Origin: Nocardia asteroides
GTDB taxonomy: Bacteria; Actinomycetota; Actinomycetes; Mycobacteriales; Mycobacteriaceae
Length of the DNA stretch: 64,000 nt
Direction of reading: 5' to 3'
Assembly (NCBI GenBank): GCA_019930625.1
Contig: CP082844.1
Location: forward strand, 6,076,001 to 6,140,000
This document shows positions 36,325-45,637 of this stretch, piece by piece (within the stretch, counting starts at the first letter, position 1; every line of letters begins with the position of its first letter). Both the position numbers and the translations under genes were made by a program. The notes below the pieces were generated by a model. That model was given only the letters and a program-made list of their open reading frames with translations, had not been told where the DNA came from and did no database searches.

Positions 36325-36678
36325 TTGGAAACCGACCATCCGTCGGAATTTGCCATCGACGACATCACCGTCGGCCCGTACGCGCACGGATTCGGGTCCA
36401 CCGCCGATGGCCACCCCTTCGCGTTCCGCACGGTCCGCGCCACCCTGACACTGGAGATCTACCGCCGCGACCTCGGCGAGGTCGTCCCCGGCCCCGACGA
36501 CGTGCTCGCGGTCGCCGAAGCCAGGGTCACCGACATCGACCTCGACGACGAACGCAGTGTCGCCGCCCTGGTGCGGGATATGATCCCCGACGCCGCGCCG
36601 GTCGACGCCGCGGCACGGGACGTCACGACCGTGCGTGCCCTGCTGGGACGGATCAGCTCCGTCATCGAAGGTATGTAG
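36325..36678 (+). CDS. Hypothetical protein (117 aa), first gene of MMPL operon
   Basis: A TTG start with AGGGAG upstream gives an acidic, soluble 117-aa protein (FAIDDITVGPYAHGFGST, TVRATLTLEIYRRDLGEVVP). It lies a few bases before the lipoprotein gene and is read with the MMPL transporter gene, so a joint envelope-related role is likely. Family not recognised. Confidence 0.6.
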   Translation: METDHPSEFAIDDITVGPYAHGFGSTADGHPFAFRTVRATLTLEIYRRDLGEVVPGPDDVLAVAEARVTDIDLDDERSVAALVRDMIPDAAPVDAAARDVTTVRALLGRISSVIEGM

Positions 36679-36684
36679 GAAGTG

Positions 36685-37221
36685 ATGACCCACACACGAC
36701 TCGCCCGCGCCGCGCTCACCGCCGCGGGCCTGCTGCTGGCCGCGGCGGCCGCCGCGTGCGGCAGCGACACCGTCGACGACGCCGCCGTCGACGCCGCCCG
36801 CTCGTCGGCCAACGCGTCGCTGTCGTCCTCGATCGCCGCCTCCTCCAGCGCCGCGCACCCGCCGCTGCCCACCGCCGCCGACCTCGACGCCCAGATCAAG
36901 CGGGCGCTGGACCCGGCACTGCCCGACAGCGAGCGCACCGCCCTCATCGAGGACGGGGAATCCTTCCGCCAAGCCATCCCCGACATGTACAAGGCGCTGC
37001 AGGACAACCCGCGCGCCGTCTACGGCGTGACCGACCCGGTGTTCGACAACCACGACGGCACGCTCACGGCCACCATGCGGCTGGACAAGGACGGCACCGG
37101 CACCGCGGTCCGCACCACGGTCGTGCATTTCGTGCTCGTAGACGGCAAGTGGAAGATCTCGCGCACCGACCTGTGCGGCATCCTGCGCTCGGCCGACTAC
37201 CGCACCCCGGCCTGCGGCTGA
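36685..37221 (+). CDS. MTB12-like secreted lipoprotein
   Basis: The 178-aa protein has a signal peptide and lipobox-like AAAAAACGSD, a Ser/Ala-rich linker and a C-terminal domain LDAQIKRALDPALPDSERTA...VDGKWKISRTDLCGIL. The latter matches the low-molecular-weight antigen MTB12/CFP-2 domain, a cystatin-like fold. The ATG after GTAGGAAGTG is preferred to the GTG one codon before. It sits 15 bp ahead of the MMPL gene, suggesting an accessory role for the transporter. Confidence 0.75.
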   Translation: MTHTRLARAALTAAGLLLAAAAAACGSDTVDDAAVDAARSSANASLSSSIAASSSAAHPPLPTAADLDAQIKRALDPALPDSERTALIEDGESFRQAIPDMYKALQDNPRAVYGVTDPVFDNHDGTLTATMRLDKDGTGTAVRTTVVHFVLVDGKWKISRTDLCGILRSADYRTPACG

Positions 37222-37236
37222 CCGGGCCGCGACGCG

Positions 37237-39330
37237 ATGCGCCGTTCCGGATCACTGCGGTGGGGACGGTTCGTGCACCGCCACCGCTTCCTCGTCCTCG
37301 GCTTCTTCGTGCTGTTCGTGCTGGTCTCCGGCTGGTACGGCCGCGACTTGGCCGGGCGGCTGACGCAAGAAGGCTGGTTCGACGAGAGCAGCGAATCGGT
37401 CGCCGCCGCCGAACTGGCCGACGGCACCTTCGGCCGCGACACCGACAGCGACCTCATCCTGCTCTACACCGCGCCCGAAGGCGCCACCGTCGACGACCCG
37501 GCCGTCCGCGGCCCGGTCACCCGGCAGCTGGCCGGACTGCTGGCCACCTACCCCGACCGCATCCAGAAGATCGACAGCTACTGGGACAGCCCGTTCTCCG
37601 CCCAAGCCACCGACGCCACCCGCACCCACGCGTTCGCCAGCGTCGGATTGCGCGGCTCGGGCACCGCGACGGTGGAGAACTACACCGCGATCAAGGACCA
37701 TCTCGGCGCCGGACGCGCAGGCGGCGGCCCCGGCGGCACGACGGTGCAACTGGCCGGGTTGCAGCCGATCGTCGAAGGCATCAACACCGGCATGCAACGC
37801 GACATCCGGCGCGCGGAGATGATCGCCCTGCCGCTGGTGGCGATCCTGCTGTACTTCGTGTTCGGCGGCGTGATCGGGGCGCTGCTGCCGGTGCTCATCG
37901 GCGGCATGACGATCCTGGGCACCCAGGGCGGGCTGCGGCTGCTGACCGACCACATCGACGTCAACGTCTTCGCCAGCGCGGTGATGACCCTGGTCAGCCT
38001 GGGGCTGGCGATCGACTACGGCCTGTTCACCGTCACCCGGTTCCGGGAGGAACTCGCCGCAGGCCACACCGTCGAAGACGCCACCGCCCGCACGGTCGCC
38101 ACCGCCGGGCGCACGGTGCTGTTCTCGGCGGCGATCATCGCCGTCAGCCTGGGCGCGCTGTTCATCTTCCCCAACGGGGTACTGCGCTCGGTGCCGCTGG
38201 GCGGCATCAGCTCGGTCCTGCTGGCGGCGCTGCTGTCGGTGACCGCGCTCCCGGCGGCGTTGAGCATCGTCGGACGCCGTATCGACTTCCTGGGCTGGAA
38301 ACGGTTCTCCCGCAGCAAAACCGAAGCGCAGATCGACGCCGGATTCTTCTCCCGTCTGGCGCTGTGGGCGATGCGCCGCCCGCTGGCGGTGGCCGTGCCC
38401 ATCGTGCTGGCGCTGCTCGCGCTGAGCATCCCGATGCGCCACATCGAATTCGGCGGGCTCAGCGAACGGTACCTGGCCGACGACAGCCCGGCCCGGGTGG
38501 CGCAGGAACGGTTCGACGAACTGTTTCCCAGCTTCCGCACCGAACCTCTGAAACTGGTGGTCGTCGGCGCCGACCCGCGGCAACTGAGCGACATCCGCTA
38601 CGCCGCCAACCAGGTCCCCGGTCTCACCGGACGCTTCGAGCCCGCAGCGGCTACCAAGGACGGCATCAACGTGCTCGCCGCCGGGCTGGCCGACAAACGC
38701 GACGCCGACCGGGTCATCGACGCGTTGCGCGCGATCCCCGACCCACCCGGGGTGCGGGTGATGATCGCCGGTGTGCCCGCACTGGAACGCGACAGCATCA
38801 ACGGATTGCTCGACGGCCTGCCGACGCTGCTGGCCATCCTGGTGGCGGCGGCGCTGGCGCTGATGTACGCGGCGTTCGGCTCGCTGGTGCTGGCGCTGAA
38901 GGCCGTGGCGATGAGCGCGCTCAGTCTCGTGTCCACCCTGGGGGTGCTGACCTGGGTGTTCGTCGAGGGGCACGGCGCGGGGGTTTTCCACTTCACCCCG
39001 GGACCGTTGATGTTCGCAGTGCTGGCGCTGATCGTGACGGTGGTGTTCGGGTTGTCCACCGACTACGAGGTGTTTTTGCTGTCGCGGGTGTCGGAGGCCC
39101 GCACCGCCGGCGCGGACCCGCCCGAGGCGATCCGCTACGGCATCGCCCACACCGGCGGCGTGATCACCTCTGCGGCCGCGATCCTCATCGTGGTCACCGG
39201 CGCGTTCGGGTTCTCGGATCTGGTGCTGATGAAATACATCGCCTACGGCATGATCGCGGCGCTGATCCTGGACGCCACCGTGATCCGCATGCTGCTGACG
39301 CCCGCGGTGCTGAAACTGATCTGGCGATAA
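37237..39330 (+). CDS. MMPL family (RND) transporter
   Basis: The 697-aa protein starts with a TM helix (HRFLVLGFFVLFVLVSGWYG) and has two halves, each with a periplasmic domain and a helix bundle. The proton-relay motifs are present in both: LGLAIDYGLFTVTRFREEL and FGLSTDYEVFLLSRVSEA. MMPL proteins export lipids or siderophores in Mycobacteriales. The upstream MTB12-like lipoprotein may be its partner. It is shorter than MmpL3-type proteins, with no long C-terminal tail. No substrate can be assigned. Confidence 0.9.
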   Translation: MRRSGSLRWGRFVHRHRFLVLGFFVLFVLVSGWYGRDLAGRLTQEGWFDESSESVAAAELADGTFGRDTDSDLILLYTAPEGATVDDPAVRGPVTRQLAGLLATYPDRIQKIDSYWDSPFSAQATDATRTHAFASVGLRGSGTATVENYTAIKDHLGAGRAGGGPGGTTVQLAGLQPIVEGINTGMQRDIRRAEMIALPLVAILLYFVFGGVIGALLPVLIGGMTILGTQGGLRLLTDHIDVNVFASAVMTLVSLGLAIDYGLFTVTRFREELAAGHTVEDATARTVATAGRTVLFSAAIIAVSLGALFIFPNGVLRSVPLGGISSVLLAALLSVTALPAALSIVGRRIDFLGWKRFSRSKTEAQIDAGFFSRLALWAMRRPLAVAVPIVLALLALSIPMRHIEFGGLSERYLADDSPARVAQERFDELFPSFRTEPLKLVVVGADPRQLSDIRYAANQVPGLTGRFEPAAATKDGINVLAAGLADKRDADRVIDALRAIPDPPGVRVMIAGVPALERDSINGLLDGLPTLLAILVAAALALMYAAFGSLVLALKAVAMSALSLVSTLGVLTWVFVEGHGAGVFHFTPGPLMFAVLALIVTVVFGLSTDYEVFLLSRVSEARTAGADPPEAIRYGIAHTGGVITSAAAILIVVTGAFGFSDLVLMKYIAYGMIAALILDATVIRMLLTPAVLKLIWR

Positions 39331-39519
39331 CGCCGTCCGGCCGCAGCCCACCACGGCTCCGGCTGGCAAGCCTGCGGTTGCGGTGGGCGGCGCCACCGCG
39401 TGTGCGACCCGGCGTATCGACCCGACGCACACCTCGGTGTGGCATAGAGAACGCGCCCGAAGCGGGGCGGATCGGCGGCGCCCGGCCACGGCGACGACGG
39501 CCATCGCAGTGGCTCGAGC

Positions 39520-40353
39520 TCAGCGGCGCACGGGCAGGACCAGTTGGGCGCCGGTGACCGGGTGGTCGAGCACTTCGACCGGGTGCTGATAGACGCGCGT
39601 GAGCAGTTCGGTGGTGAGCACGTCGCGGGGCGGTCCGTCCGCGGCGAGGCGACCGGAATCGAGTACCGCGACGCGGTCGGCATAGGCGGCCGCGATACCG
39701 AGATCGTGCAGGACGACCACCACGGCGGCGCCTTCGGCGGCGCGGGCGGCGGCCAAGCCCAGCACGGATTCCTGATGCCCGAGATCCAGAGCCGCGGTGG
39801 GCTCGTCCAGCAGCAACGTGGCGGTGTCCTGCGCCAATACCCGCGCCAGCGCGACACGAGCGCGTTCACCGCCGGACAGGGTCGGAAACGACCGGGCGGC
39901 GAGGTGTTCGACGTCGGTGGCGGCCATCGCCGCGGCGATCTGTTTCTCGTCGAATTCGCGGCGCTCGGTGCGCACCCAGGGCGCGCGGCCCATCGCCACC
40001 ACTTCGCGTGCGGTGAAGGGGAAGCCCACGGTATGGGTCTGCGGCAACACCGCTCGCCGCCGCGCCATGTCCAGCGTCGTCCAGTGCGACAACGGCTGCC
40101 CGTCCAGTTCCACCGTCCCCGCGCTGAGCGCCAATTCCCCGGCCAACGCGGCCAGCAGCGTCGACTTGCCAGCGCCGTTGGGTCCGACGAGGGCCACGAT
40201 CCGCCCCGCCACCGCCTCGAAGTCGATACCGTCGAGCACCAGCCGTGACTGCCCGCCACTCCTGCGCCGGACGCTCACCCCGTCCGCCCGCACCGTCGCA
40301 TCCCCCTTCCGCGGCCACTCCGGCAACTGGTGCACCGTCCGCAACACGCTCAC
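39520..40353 (-). CDS. hmuV: Hemin ABC transporter ATP-binding protein
   Basis: The 277-aa ATPase has Walker A GPNGAGKST, Q-loop PQTHTVGFPF typical of heme/siderophore importers, signature LSGGERARVALARVLA and Walker B LLLDEPTAALDL. Its GTG start is 82 bp after the permease stop, though the frame is open further upstream. It energises uptake with HmuU and HmuT encoded just upstream. The last residues (ITGAQLVLPVRR-type tail) match HmuV length. Confidence 0.9.
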   Translation of the reverse strand: MSVLRTVHQLPEWPRKGDATVRADGVSVRRRSGGQSRLVLDGIDFEAVAGRIVALVGPNGAGKSTLLAALAGELALSAGTVELDGQPLSHWTTLDMARRRAVLPQTHTVGFPFTAREVVAMGRAPWVRTERREFDEKQIAAAMAATDVEHLAARSFPTLSGGERARVALARVLAQDTATLLLDEPTAALDLGHQESVLGLAAARAAEGAAVVVVLHDLGIAAAYADRVAVLDSGRLAADGPPRDVLTTELLTRVYQHPVEVLDHPVTGAQLVLPVRR

Positions 40354-40435
40354 TGCACACCCCCCTGCCCTGAGGGGCACACCATCGTGAGGTCTTCTCG
40401 GTGTTCGCGGCAGCCATGTGCCGCTGAAGGAGGGG

Positions 40436-41530
40436 TCATGCCCAGCCTCCGGAGCGGGCTCGGGTGCGGCGCAGCAGCCAGAAGAAGACAGGCCCGCCGA
40501 TGAGGGAGGTGAGCATGCCGAGCGGGAGGTCGGCGTTGTCGACCAGGGAGCGGGCACTGACGTCGGCGGCCAGCAGCACCACCGCGCCGACCACGGCGCT
40601 GAGGGGGATCAGCACCCGGTGGGCGGGACCGACGAGCATCCGCACCAGGTGCGGGACGATGAGCCCGACGAACAGGATGATGCCGGTGAACGCGACACCG
40701 GCGGTCGCCAGGACCGCCACCACCACGATCACGTTGCGGCGCAGCCGCTCCACATCGACCCCGAGATGACGAGCCGCGGACTCCCCGAGCGCCAGCAGAT
40801 CCAGCCGCGGCGCCAGCAGCACCGCCGCGGCGACTCCGACCGCGGCCAGCGGCGCCACCACACCGACCGACTCCCACGTGGCGCCGTTGAGCGAGCCCAA
40901 CTGCCAGAACACGATCTGGTCGCGCGCCGCGGGGGAGGCCACGAACAGCAGCAACGCGATCAAACCGCCCGCGAAAGCATTGATCGCGACCCCGGTGAGC
41001 ACGAGCGTGACGACCTCGGTGCGGCCGCCGGAGCGGGCCAGCAGATACACCAGCAACGTGGTCGCCAACCCCGCGACGAACGCCGCCGCGGCCACCGACC
41101 ACGCCGCCACGAACGCCCCGCCCACGACGATGACCGTGCCCGCACCGACCGCCGCCCCCGCCGACACCCCGATCACCCCGGGCTCGGCGAGCGGATTGGC
41201 GAACACACCCTGCAACAACGCACCCGCTGTCGCCAGCGCCGCACCGACCAGCATCGCCAGCACCACCCGCGGGAACCGCACCTCCCACAGCGTCACCTCA
41301 CCCGCCGGATGCGCGGGCATCGGCCCGATATCCAGCCCGATCCGGTGCAGCACGCTGCCGGCCACTTCGGCGGGCGTCGTCGGCACCTGCCCGATCGCCG
41401 CCGACACCACCGCCAACGCCACCAGACCCGCCACGGCGATCGTGAACGTCAGCAGCACCCGGGAACGGCCCCGCGACCTCGGCACGGACGTCACCGGCGG
41501 CCGCGCCGCCCGAGTCCCCGAAAAGCTCAT
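40436..41530 (-). CDS. hmuU: Hemin ABC transporter permease (FecCD family)
   Basis: The 364-aa permease has about nine to ten membrane segments and the BtuC/FecCD motifs: RFPRVVLAMLVGAALATAGAL, NPLAEPGVIGVSAGAAVG, FTGIILFVGLIVPHLVRML (the cytoplasmic coupling helix) and ADVSARSLVDN...LPLGMLTSLIGGPVFFWLL. It starts at an ATGA overlap with the hmuT stop, so HmuT and HmuU are translationally coupled. Confidence 0.92.
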   Translation of the reverse strand: MSFSGTRAARPPVTSVPRSRGRSRVLLTFTIAVAGLVALAVVSAAIGQVPTTPAEVAGSVLHRIGLDIGPMPAHPAGEVTLWEVRFPRVVLAMLVGAALATAGALLQGVFANPLAEPGVIGVSAGAAVGAGTVIVVGGAFVAAWSVAAAAFVAGLATTLLVYLLARSGGRTEVVTLVLTGVAINAFAGGLIALLLFVASPAARDQIVFWQLGSLNGATWESVGVVAPLAAVGVAAAVLLAPRLDLLALGESAARHLGVDVERLRRNVIVVVAVLATAGVAFTGIILFVGLIVPHLVRMLVGPAHRVLIPLSAVVGAVVLLAADVSARSLVDNADLPLGMLTSLIGGPVFFWLLRRTRARSGGWA

Positions 41531-42582
41531 GCCCCGGTGCCGTACACCGCCGCGCTCAGCGCCGCGATCACCCGGCCGGTGTTGGGCCCGAAACTCAGCA
41601 GCACCGCATCCGACATGTCCACCACCCGCCGGTCCCGCCCGGCCGGGGTCTGCGCGATACCGGGCACCTTCTGCAACCCCTCCACACCGCCGACGGACTT
41701 CAGACCATCCGACATCACCAGCAGCACATCCGGCGCAGCACCGATCATCGCCTCACTGGTGATCGCGGTGAACGGCTCGGTCAACCCGGCCACGGTGCCC
41801 GCGTCGCGCGCACCCAGCGCCGCGATCAACGCGTCCGCGCCCGACCCCGGGCCCGCCAGCATCGTGATCGCGGTGGAACGCAGATACAGGAACGCGATGG
41901 TCAACTGCGGGTCTTGATCGGGTACCGCGGCGCTCGCCGCGGCGATCTCGTCGCGGGTGCGCTGCGCCAGCGCCTGCCCCCGCTCCGGCACCCCCAGCGC
42001 GCCCGCCACCGCCTCGATCTGCGGCGTCACCCCGTTCATCGTGCGCTCCGGGTCGAAATAGACGACCGTGACACCTGCCGCGCGCAACTGCTCGCGCACC
42101 GCGGGAGCGGCGCTGGTGGTGTCGGTCAAGAACACCGACGGCCGCAACGCCAGCACCGATTCGATGTTCAGCGACCCGTTGCCACCCGCCACGTTGGGCA
42201 CCTCGCGCACCGCCGGAAACGCCGCCGAGGTGCTGCGCCCGACCAGCTTGGGACCCAGCCCCAGCGCGTACACGATCTGCGCGAGCGTGCCGTAGCGGTC
42301 CACGGCGATGATGCGGGAGGCGTCGGTGACGGTGACCTCCGCGCCGTCGAACGAACGCACCGTCACCGGCAACGCGGGCGTAAGCTCCGGCCCGATCGGC
42401 ACCGGATCCAGATCGGTCAGCGTCGCCGTGGTGGGCCCGTGCCCGCCGTGCGAGGAACCCGCGTCGCCGCCGCACGCCACCGACCCCGCCAGCAGGCACG
42501 CCGCGAGCAGAGCCGCCGCCGCACGCCACCACACGGCTCGGACTCGGTTCCCACGCCCACCCCGGGCCACTGCTGTGCTCAT
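41527..42582 (-). CDS. hmuT: Hemin-binding lipoprotein
   Basis: The 351-aa protein has a signal peptide with lipobox LLAGSVACGG and the class III periplasmic-binding fold: RIIAVDRYGTLAQIVYALGLGPKLVGRSTSAAFP with the Tyr/His-type hemin region, LRPSVFLTD and the long helix. An N-terminal HGGHG stretch after the lipid anchor may help bind metal or heme. The ATG start is chosen next to the iron box; an in-frame ATG eight codons upstream lies within the box. First gene of the hmuTUV operon. Confidence 0.9.
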   Translation of the reverse strand: MSTAVARGGRGNRVRAVWWRAAAALLAACLLAGSVACGGDAGSSHGGHGPTTATLTDLDPVPIGPELTPALPVTVRSFDGAEVTVTDASRIIAVDRYGTLAQIVYALGLGPKLVGRSTSAAFPAVREVPNVAGGNGSLNIESVLALRPSVFLTDTTSAAPAVREQLRAAGVTVVYFDPERTMNGVTPQIEAVAGALGVPERGQALAQRTRDEIAAASAAVPDQDPQLTIAFLYLRSTAITMLAGPGSGADALIAALGARDAGTVAGLTEPFTAITSEAMIGAAPDVLLVMSDGLKSVGGVEGLQKVPGIAQTPAGRDRRVVDMSDAVLLSFGPNTGRVIAALSAAVYGTGA

Positions 42583-42601
42583 GCAGGCAAGGCTAATCTG
42601 T
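42583..42601 (-). promoter_or_regulatory. DtxR/IdeR-type iron box upstream of hmuT
   Basis: The plus-strand 19-mer GCAGGCAAGGCTAATCTGT agrees with the IdeR consensus TTAGGTTAGSCTAACCTAA at about 12 of 19 positions, including the core AGGCTAA. It abuts the hmuT start, so iron-bound IdeR would block transcription of the hemin uptake operon, as expected for such genes. Matching was done by eye. Confidence 0.6.
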
Positions 42602-42602
42602 G

Positions 42603-43568
42603 TCACTCGGCGCGTGCACTGACGTCGTCCAGAGCGGCCGCGATCGCCCGCGGCAGTTCCAAGGTCTCGGCGGCCAGCACGCCGGTGAGCTGCCCGATGT
42701 CGCGGGCGCCCACGATCATGCTCGCGATGCCCGGCCGGTCACGGATCCAGGCCAGCGCCACCGCCAGCGGCGAGGTACCCAGCCCGTCGGCCGCGGTCAC
42801 CAGCGCATCCACCACCCGGGTGGCACGGTCGTCGAGACCATCGCGGATCTCCGCGGCGGTCGCCTCGTCGGCGCCCCGCGAATCCGCCGGGACACCGTCG
42901 CGGTACTTCCCGGTCAAGATGCCACCCGCCAGCGGCGCCGAGGCGATCACCCCGACTCCGTGATACCGCGCGGCCGGTACGACATCGTCCTCGGCACCCC
43001 GCGCCAGCAGCGAATACGGTGTCTGCGCCGCGGTGACCGGCGCGACCGCCGCCAAGCTCGCCAACTGCCAGGCCCCGAACCCGCGCACCCCCGCGTAACG
43101 GACCCGGCCCGACCGCACCGCCTGCTCCACCGTCGATGCGACCTCCTCCAGCGGCGTGCGCGGATCCCACACCGCGACGTTCCAGATGTCGAGGTGATCG
43201 GTGCCGAACTCCAGCAGCGTGCGATCCAGCTGCCGCAGCAGCGTCCGCCGCGAGGTGTCCACCGTGACCTGCGCCGCTCCCGGCACCGGCACCCCGGCGG
43301 CGGAGAACCCCCACGGCGCGGTCCCCGCGCACCCGCTGAGCACCAGATCGTCGCGGGAGACCAGATCGCCCAGCAGTTCGGCCAGGATCCGCTGCGCGGC
43401 GCCACCGGCGTAGGCGGGGGAGGTGTCCACCAGCGTGCCGCCGGCCTCGACGAACGCCACCAGCTGCCCCGCGGCGTCCTCGGCGTCGGTGTGCGAACCC
43501 CAGGTATGGGTCGCCAGGCCCATCCGCGATACCCGCAGGCCGCTACGGCCCACCGTCCGCTGTTCCAT
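42603..43568 (-). CDS. Aldo/keto reductase
   Basis: The 321-aa TIM-barrel oxidoreductase begins MEQRTVGRSGLRVSRMGLAT and has LVDTSPAYAGGAAQRIL (catalytic Asp and Tyr), then GTDHLDIWNVAVWDP. The Lys and His of the AKR tetrad fall at LSGCAG and IWN, so they appear replaced; activity is less certain than the fold. The C-terminal NADPH site is IRDRPGIASMIVGARDIGQL. It reads toward hmuT, ending just before its iron box. Confidence 0.82.
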   Translation of the reverse strand: MEQRTVGRSGLRVSRMGLATHTWGSHTDAEDAAGQLVAFVEAGGTLVDTSPAYAGGAAQRILAELLGDLVSRDDLVLSGCAGTAPWGFSAAGVPVPGAAQVTVDTSRRTLLRQLDRTLLEFGTDHLDIWNVAVWDPRTPLEEVASTVEQAVRSGRVRYAGVRGFGAWQLASLAAVAPVTAAQTPYSLLARGAEDDVVPAARYHGVGVIASAPLAGGILTGKYRDGVPADSRGADEATAAEIRDGLDDRATRVVDALVTAADGLGTSPLAVALAWIRDRPGIASMIVGARDIGQLTGVLAAETLELPRAIAAALDDVSARAE

Positions 43569-43844
43569 CACCGTGTCCGCGCATTCGTCACGGCGCCAAG
43601 CCTAGAGTGTGGATACGCGACACGGCGCCCACCAGCACAGTGGGTCGCACATCGGTGCGCGGGCAAACCGCCCCACCCTCGCAAACCCGCGCGGTGACCG
43701 CAGCGCAGCGGCCGGGCACGCCGCACCGGCCTCGACACTGTACTGTCGCTGCGTGATTGGGGCGGTAACGACGGTGACGCGACCGAGCGCCGCGCCAACG
43801 CCCAGGCAGGAACGCGTGTTTCGCGCGGAAGTGGAGGATGGTTT

Positions 43845-44789
43845 GTGGTTGGCGAGTCGATGACCTGGGTGCAGGCCTTGGTGCTGGGGCTGGTACAGGG
43901 ACTCACGGAGTTTCTGCCGATCTCCTCCTCGGCGCATCTGCGCATCGTGTCGGCGGTCTTCTACGGCGAAGACGCCGGCGCCTCGTTCACCGCGGTCACC
44001 CAACTGGGCACCGAGGCCGCGGTGCTGGTGTTCTTCGCCAAGGACATCTGGCGGATCGTGCTGGCCTGGTTCGCGGGCCTGCGCACGCACGTGACCGCGC
44101 GCGGTCGCCAGGAACTGCCGCTGCACGATCAGCCCACCACCAAACTTCCGGTCCTCACCGCCGACCACACACGCGTCCTGGACGAACAGGCCCAGCGCGA
44201 ACTCGACTACCGCATCGGCTGGTATGTGATCATCGCCACCATCCCGATCGGTGTGCTGGGTTTCGTGTTCAAGGACCAGATCCGCACCGGCGCCCGCAAC
44301 CTGTGGCTGGTGGCGTTCATGCTGATCTTCTTCGCCCTGGTCATCGCCGCCGGTGAGTACTTCGGCCGCAAGGAGCGCTCGATCGAGCAGCTGACCACCC
44401 GCGACGGCCTGGCCATGGGTTTCGCGCAATGCCTGGCGCTGATCCCCGGGGTCTCGCGTTCCGGAGCGACCTCGACCGCGGGCCTGTTCCTGGGATTGGA
44501 GCGCGAAGCGGCCGTGCGGTTTTCGTTCCTGCTGGCCATTCCGGCGGTGACCGCCTCGGGACTGTTCAGCCTGCCGGACGCGTTCGAACCCGCTGGTGAG
44601 GGACTCAACGCCAGTGGGCCGCAACTGCTGGTGGCCACCGTGCTGGCGTTCGTGGTCGGCTACGCGTCGGTGGCGTGGCTGCTGCGTTTCGTGGCACGGC
44701 ATTCGCTGTACTGGTTCGTCGGCTACCGCATCGTGCTCGGCGCGATCATCATGGGTCTGCTGGCGGGCGGCGTGGTCTCGGCGACATGA
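43845..44789 (+). CDS. uppP: Undecaprenyl-diphosphatase
   Basis: The 314-aa polytopic enzyme has both active-site motifs: [19 protein letters not shown] and [19 protein letters not shown]. It recycles undecaprenyl pyrophosphate to the monophosphate carrier at the membrane for cell-wall synthesis. The GTG start is supported by GGAGG seven bases upstream; an ATG five codons later is possible. It begins the conserved run uppP-phosphomutase-DUF3090-SCO1664-mshC. Confidence 0.95.
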   Translation: MVGESMTWVQALVLGLVQGLTEFLPISSSAHLRIVSAVFYGEDAGASFTAVTQLGTEAAVLVFFAKDIWRIVLAWFAGLRTHVTARGRQELPLHDQPTTKLPVLTADHTRVLDEQAQRELDYRIGWYVIIATIPIGVLGFVFKDQIRTGARNLWLVAFMLIFFALVIAAGEYFGRKERSIEQLTTRDGLAMGFAQCLALIPGVSRSGATSTAGLFLGLEREAAVRFSFLLAIPAVTASGLFSLPDAFEPAGEGLNASGPQLLVATVLAFVVGYASVAWLLRFVARHSLYWFVGYRIVLGAIIMGLLAGGVVSAT

Positions 44790-44805
44790 TCGCTAGGCTT
44801 GCCGC

Positions 44806-45564
44806 ATGACGGTGATCCTGTTGCGGCACGGTGTGTCGACCTCGAACACCGCCCGCACCCTGGCCGGTCGCAGTACCGGCGTCGAGCTCACCGAGCGCGG
44901 CGAGGAGCAGGCGAGGACCGTGGCCGAACGATTGGCCGGGCTGCCGATCGAACGCATCGTGCACTCTCCGCTGCTGCGCTGTCAGCGCACGGTCGCACCG
45001 CTGGCGGAAAAGTTCGGCCTGGAACCGGTTTTCGACGATCGGCTGCTCGAGGTGGACTACGGCGAGTGGACCGGCCGCCCCCTCGCCGAACTACTGGAGG
45101 AGCCGCTGTGGAAAGTCGTGCAGCGACATGCCTCCGGCGCGGTGTTCCCCGGCGGTGAGGGCTTGGCTCAGGTACAGGCCCGTGCGGTGGCCGCGATCCG
45201 CGACCACGACCGCGCGCTGGCCGAGCAGCACGGCGGCGACGCACTGTGGGTGGCGTGCACGCACGGCGACGTGATCAAGTCGGTGCTCGCCGACGCGCTG
45301 GGCATCCATCTCGACGGCTTCCAGCGGATCGTCGTCGAGCCCGCCTCGCTCAGCGTCGTGCGCTACACCCCGACCGCGCCCTACGTGTGGCGGCTCAACG
45401 ACACCGGCGCCGATCTGTCCGCCCTCGCAGCGTCCGGCGGGCAACGCCCGGCGGCGGCGTCGGCGGCCCCGGGACCGGAGGTCTCCGGCCCTGTTCCCGG
45501 TGGCGAGCTCGGCGCCGCGGGGAGTGCGGATAATGGGAATGCGGAGCGCCGCGATTCCTTGTAA
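44806..45564 (+). CDS. Histidine phosphatase (MSMEG_4193-type phosphomutase)
   Basis: The 252-aa protein has the branch-1 histidine phosphatase motif ILLRHGVSTSN with the phosphoacceptor His, VHSPLLRCQRT, the acid LEVDYGEW, and ACTHGDVIK with the second His. The Ala/Gly-rich tail of about 40 residues is lineage-specific. Members conserved beside mshC are annotated as putative phosphomutases; the substrate is unknown. It starts 16 bp after uppP. Confidence 0.88.
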   Translation: MTVILLRHGVSTSNTARTLAGRSTGVELTERGEEQARTVAERLAGLPIERIVHSPLLRCQRTVAPLAEKFGLEPVFDDRLLEVDYGEWTGRPLAELLEEPLWKVVQRHASGAVFPGGEGLAQVQARAVAAIRDHDRALAEQHGGDALWVACTHGDVIKSVLADALGIHLDGFQRIVVEPASLSVVRYTPTAPYVWRLNDTGADLSALAASGGQRPAAASAAPGPEVSGPVPGGELGAAGSADNGNAERRDSL

Positions 45565-45637
45565 ACAACCGAGCGGTCGTTGTATGGAATCCCCGCGCCG
45601 CGGGTAGTCGATCAGGGTCACGTATCAGGAGGTGCAT

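Noticed and set aside
37252..39504. 750-codon minus-strand open frame across the MMPL gene
   Set aside because: Gln/His/Arg-rich shadow composition; the MMPL motifs in the plus frame are unambiguous.
36267..39557. Very long plus-strand open frame overlapping the MMPL gene
   Set aside because: It is almost entirely Arg/His/Gly/Pro-rich with no domain, and is the GC-rich shadow of the MMPL and lipoprotein frames.
45545..45590. Possible TetR operator (ACCGAGCGGT with ACAAC/GTTGT flanks) before DUF3090
   Set aside because: The dyad is short and imperfect and no regulator is nearby; left as unassigned promoter sequence.
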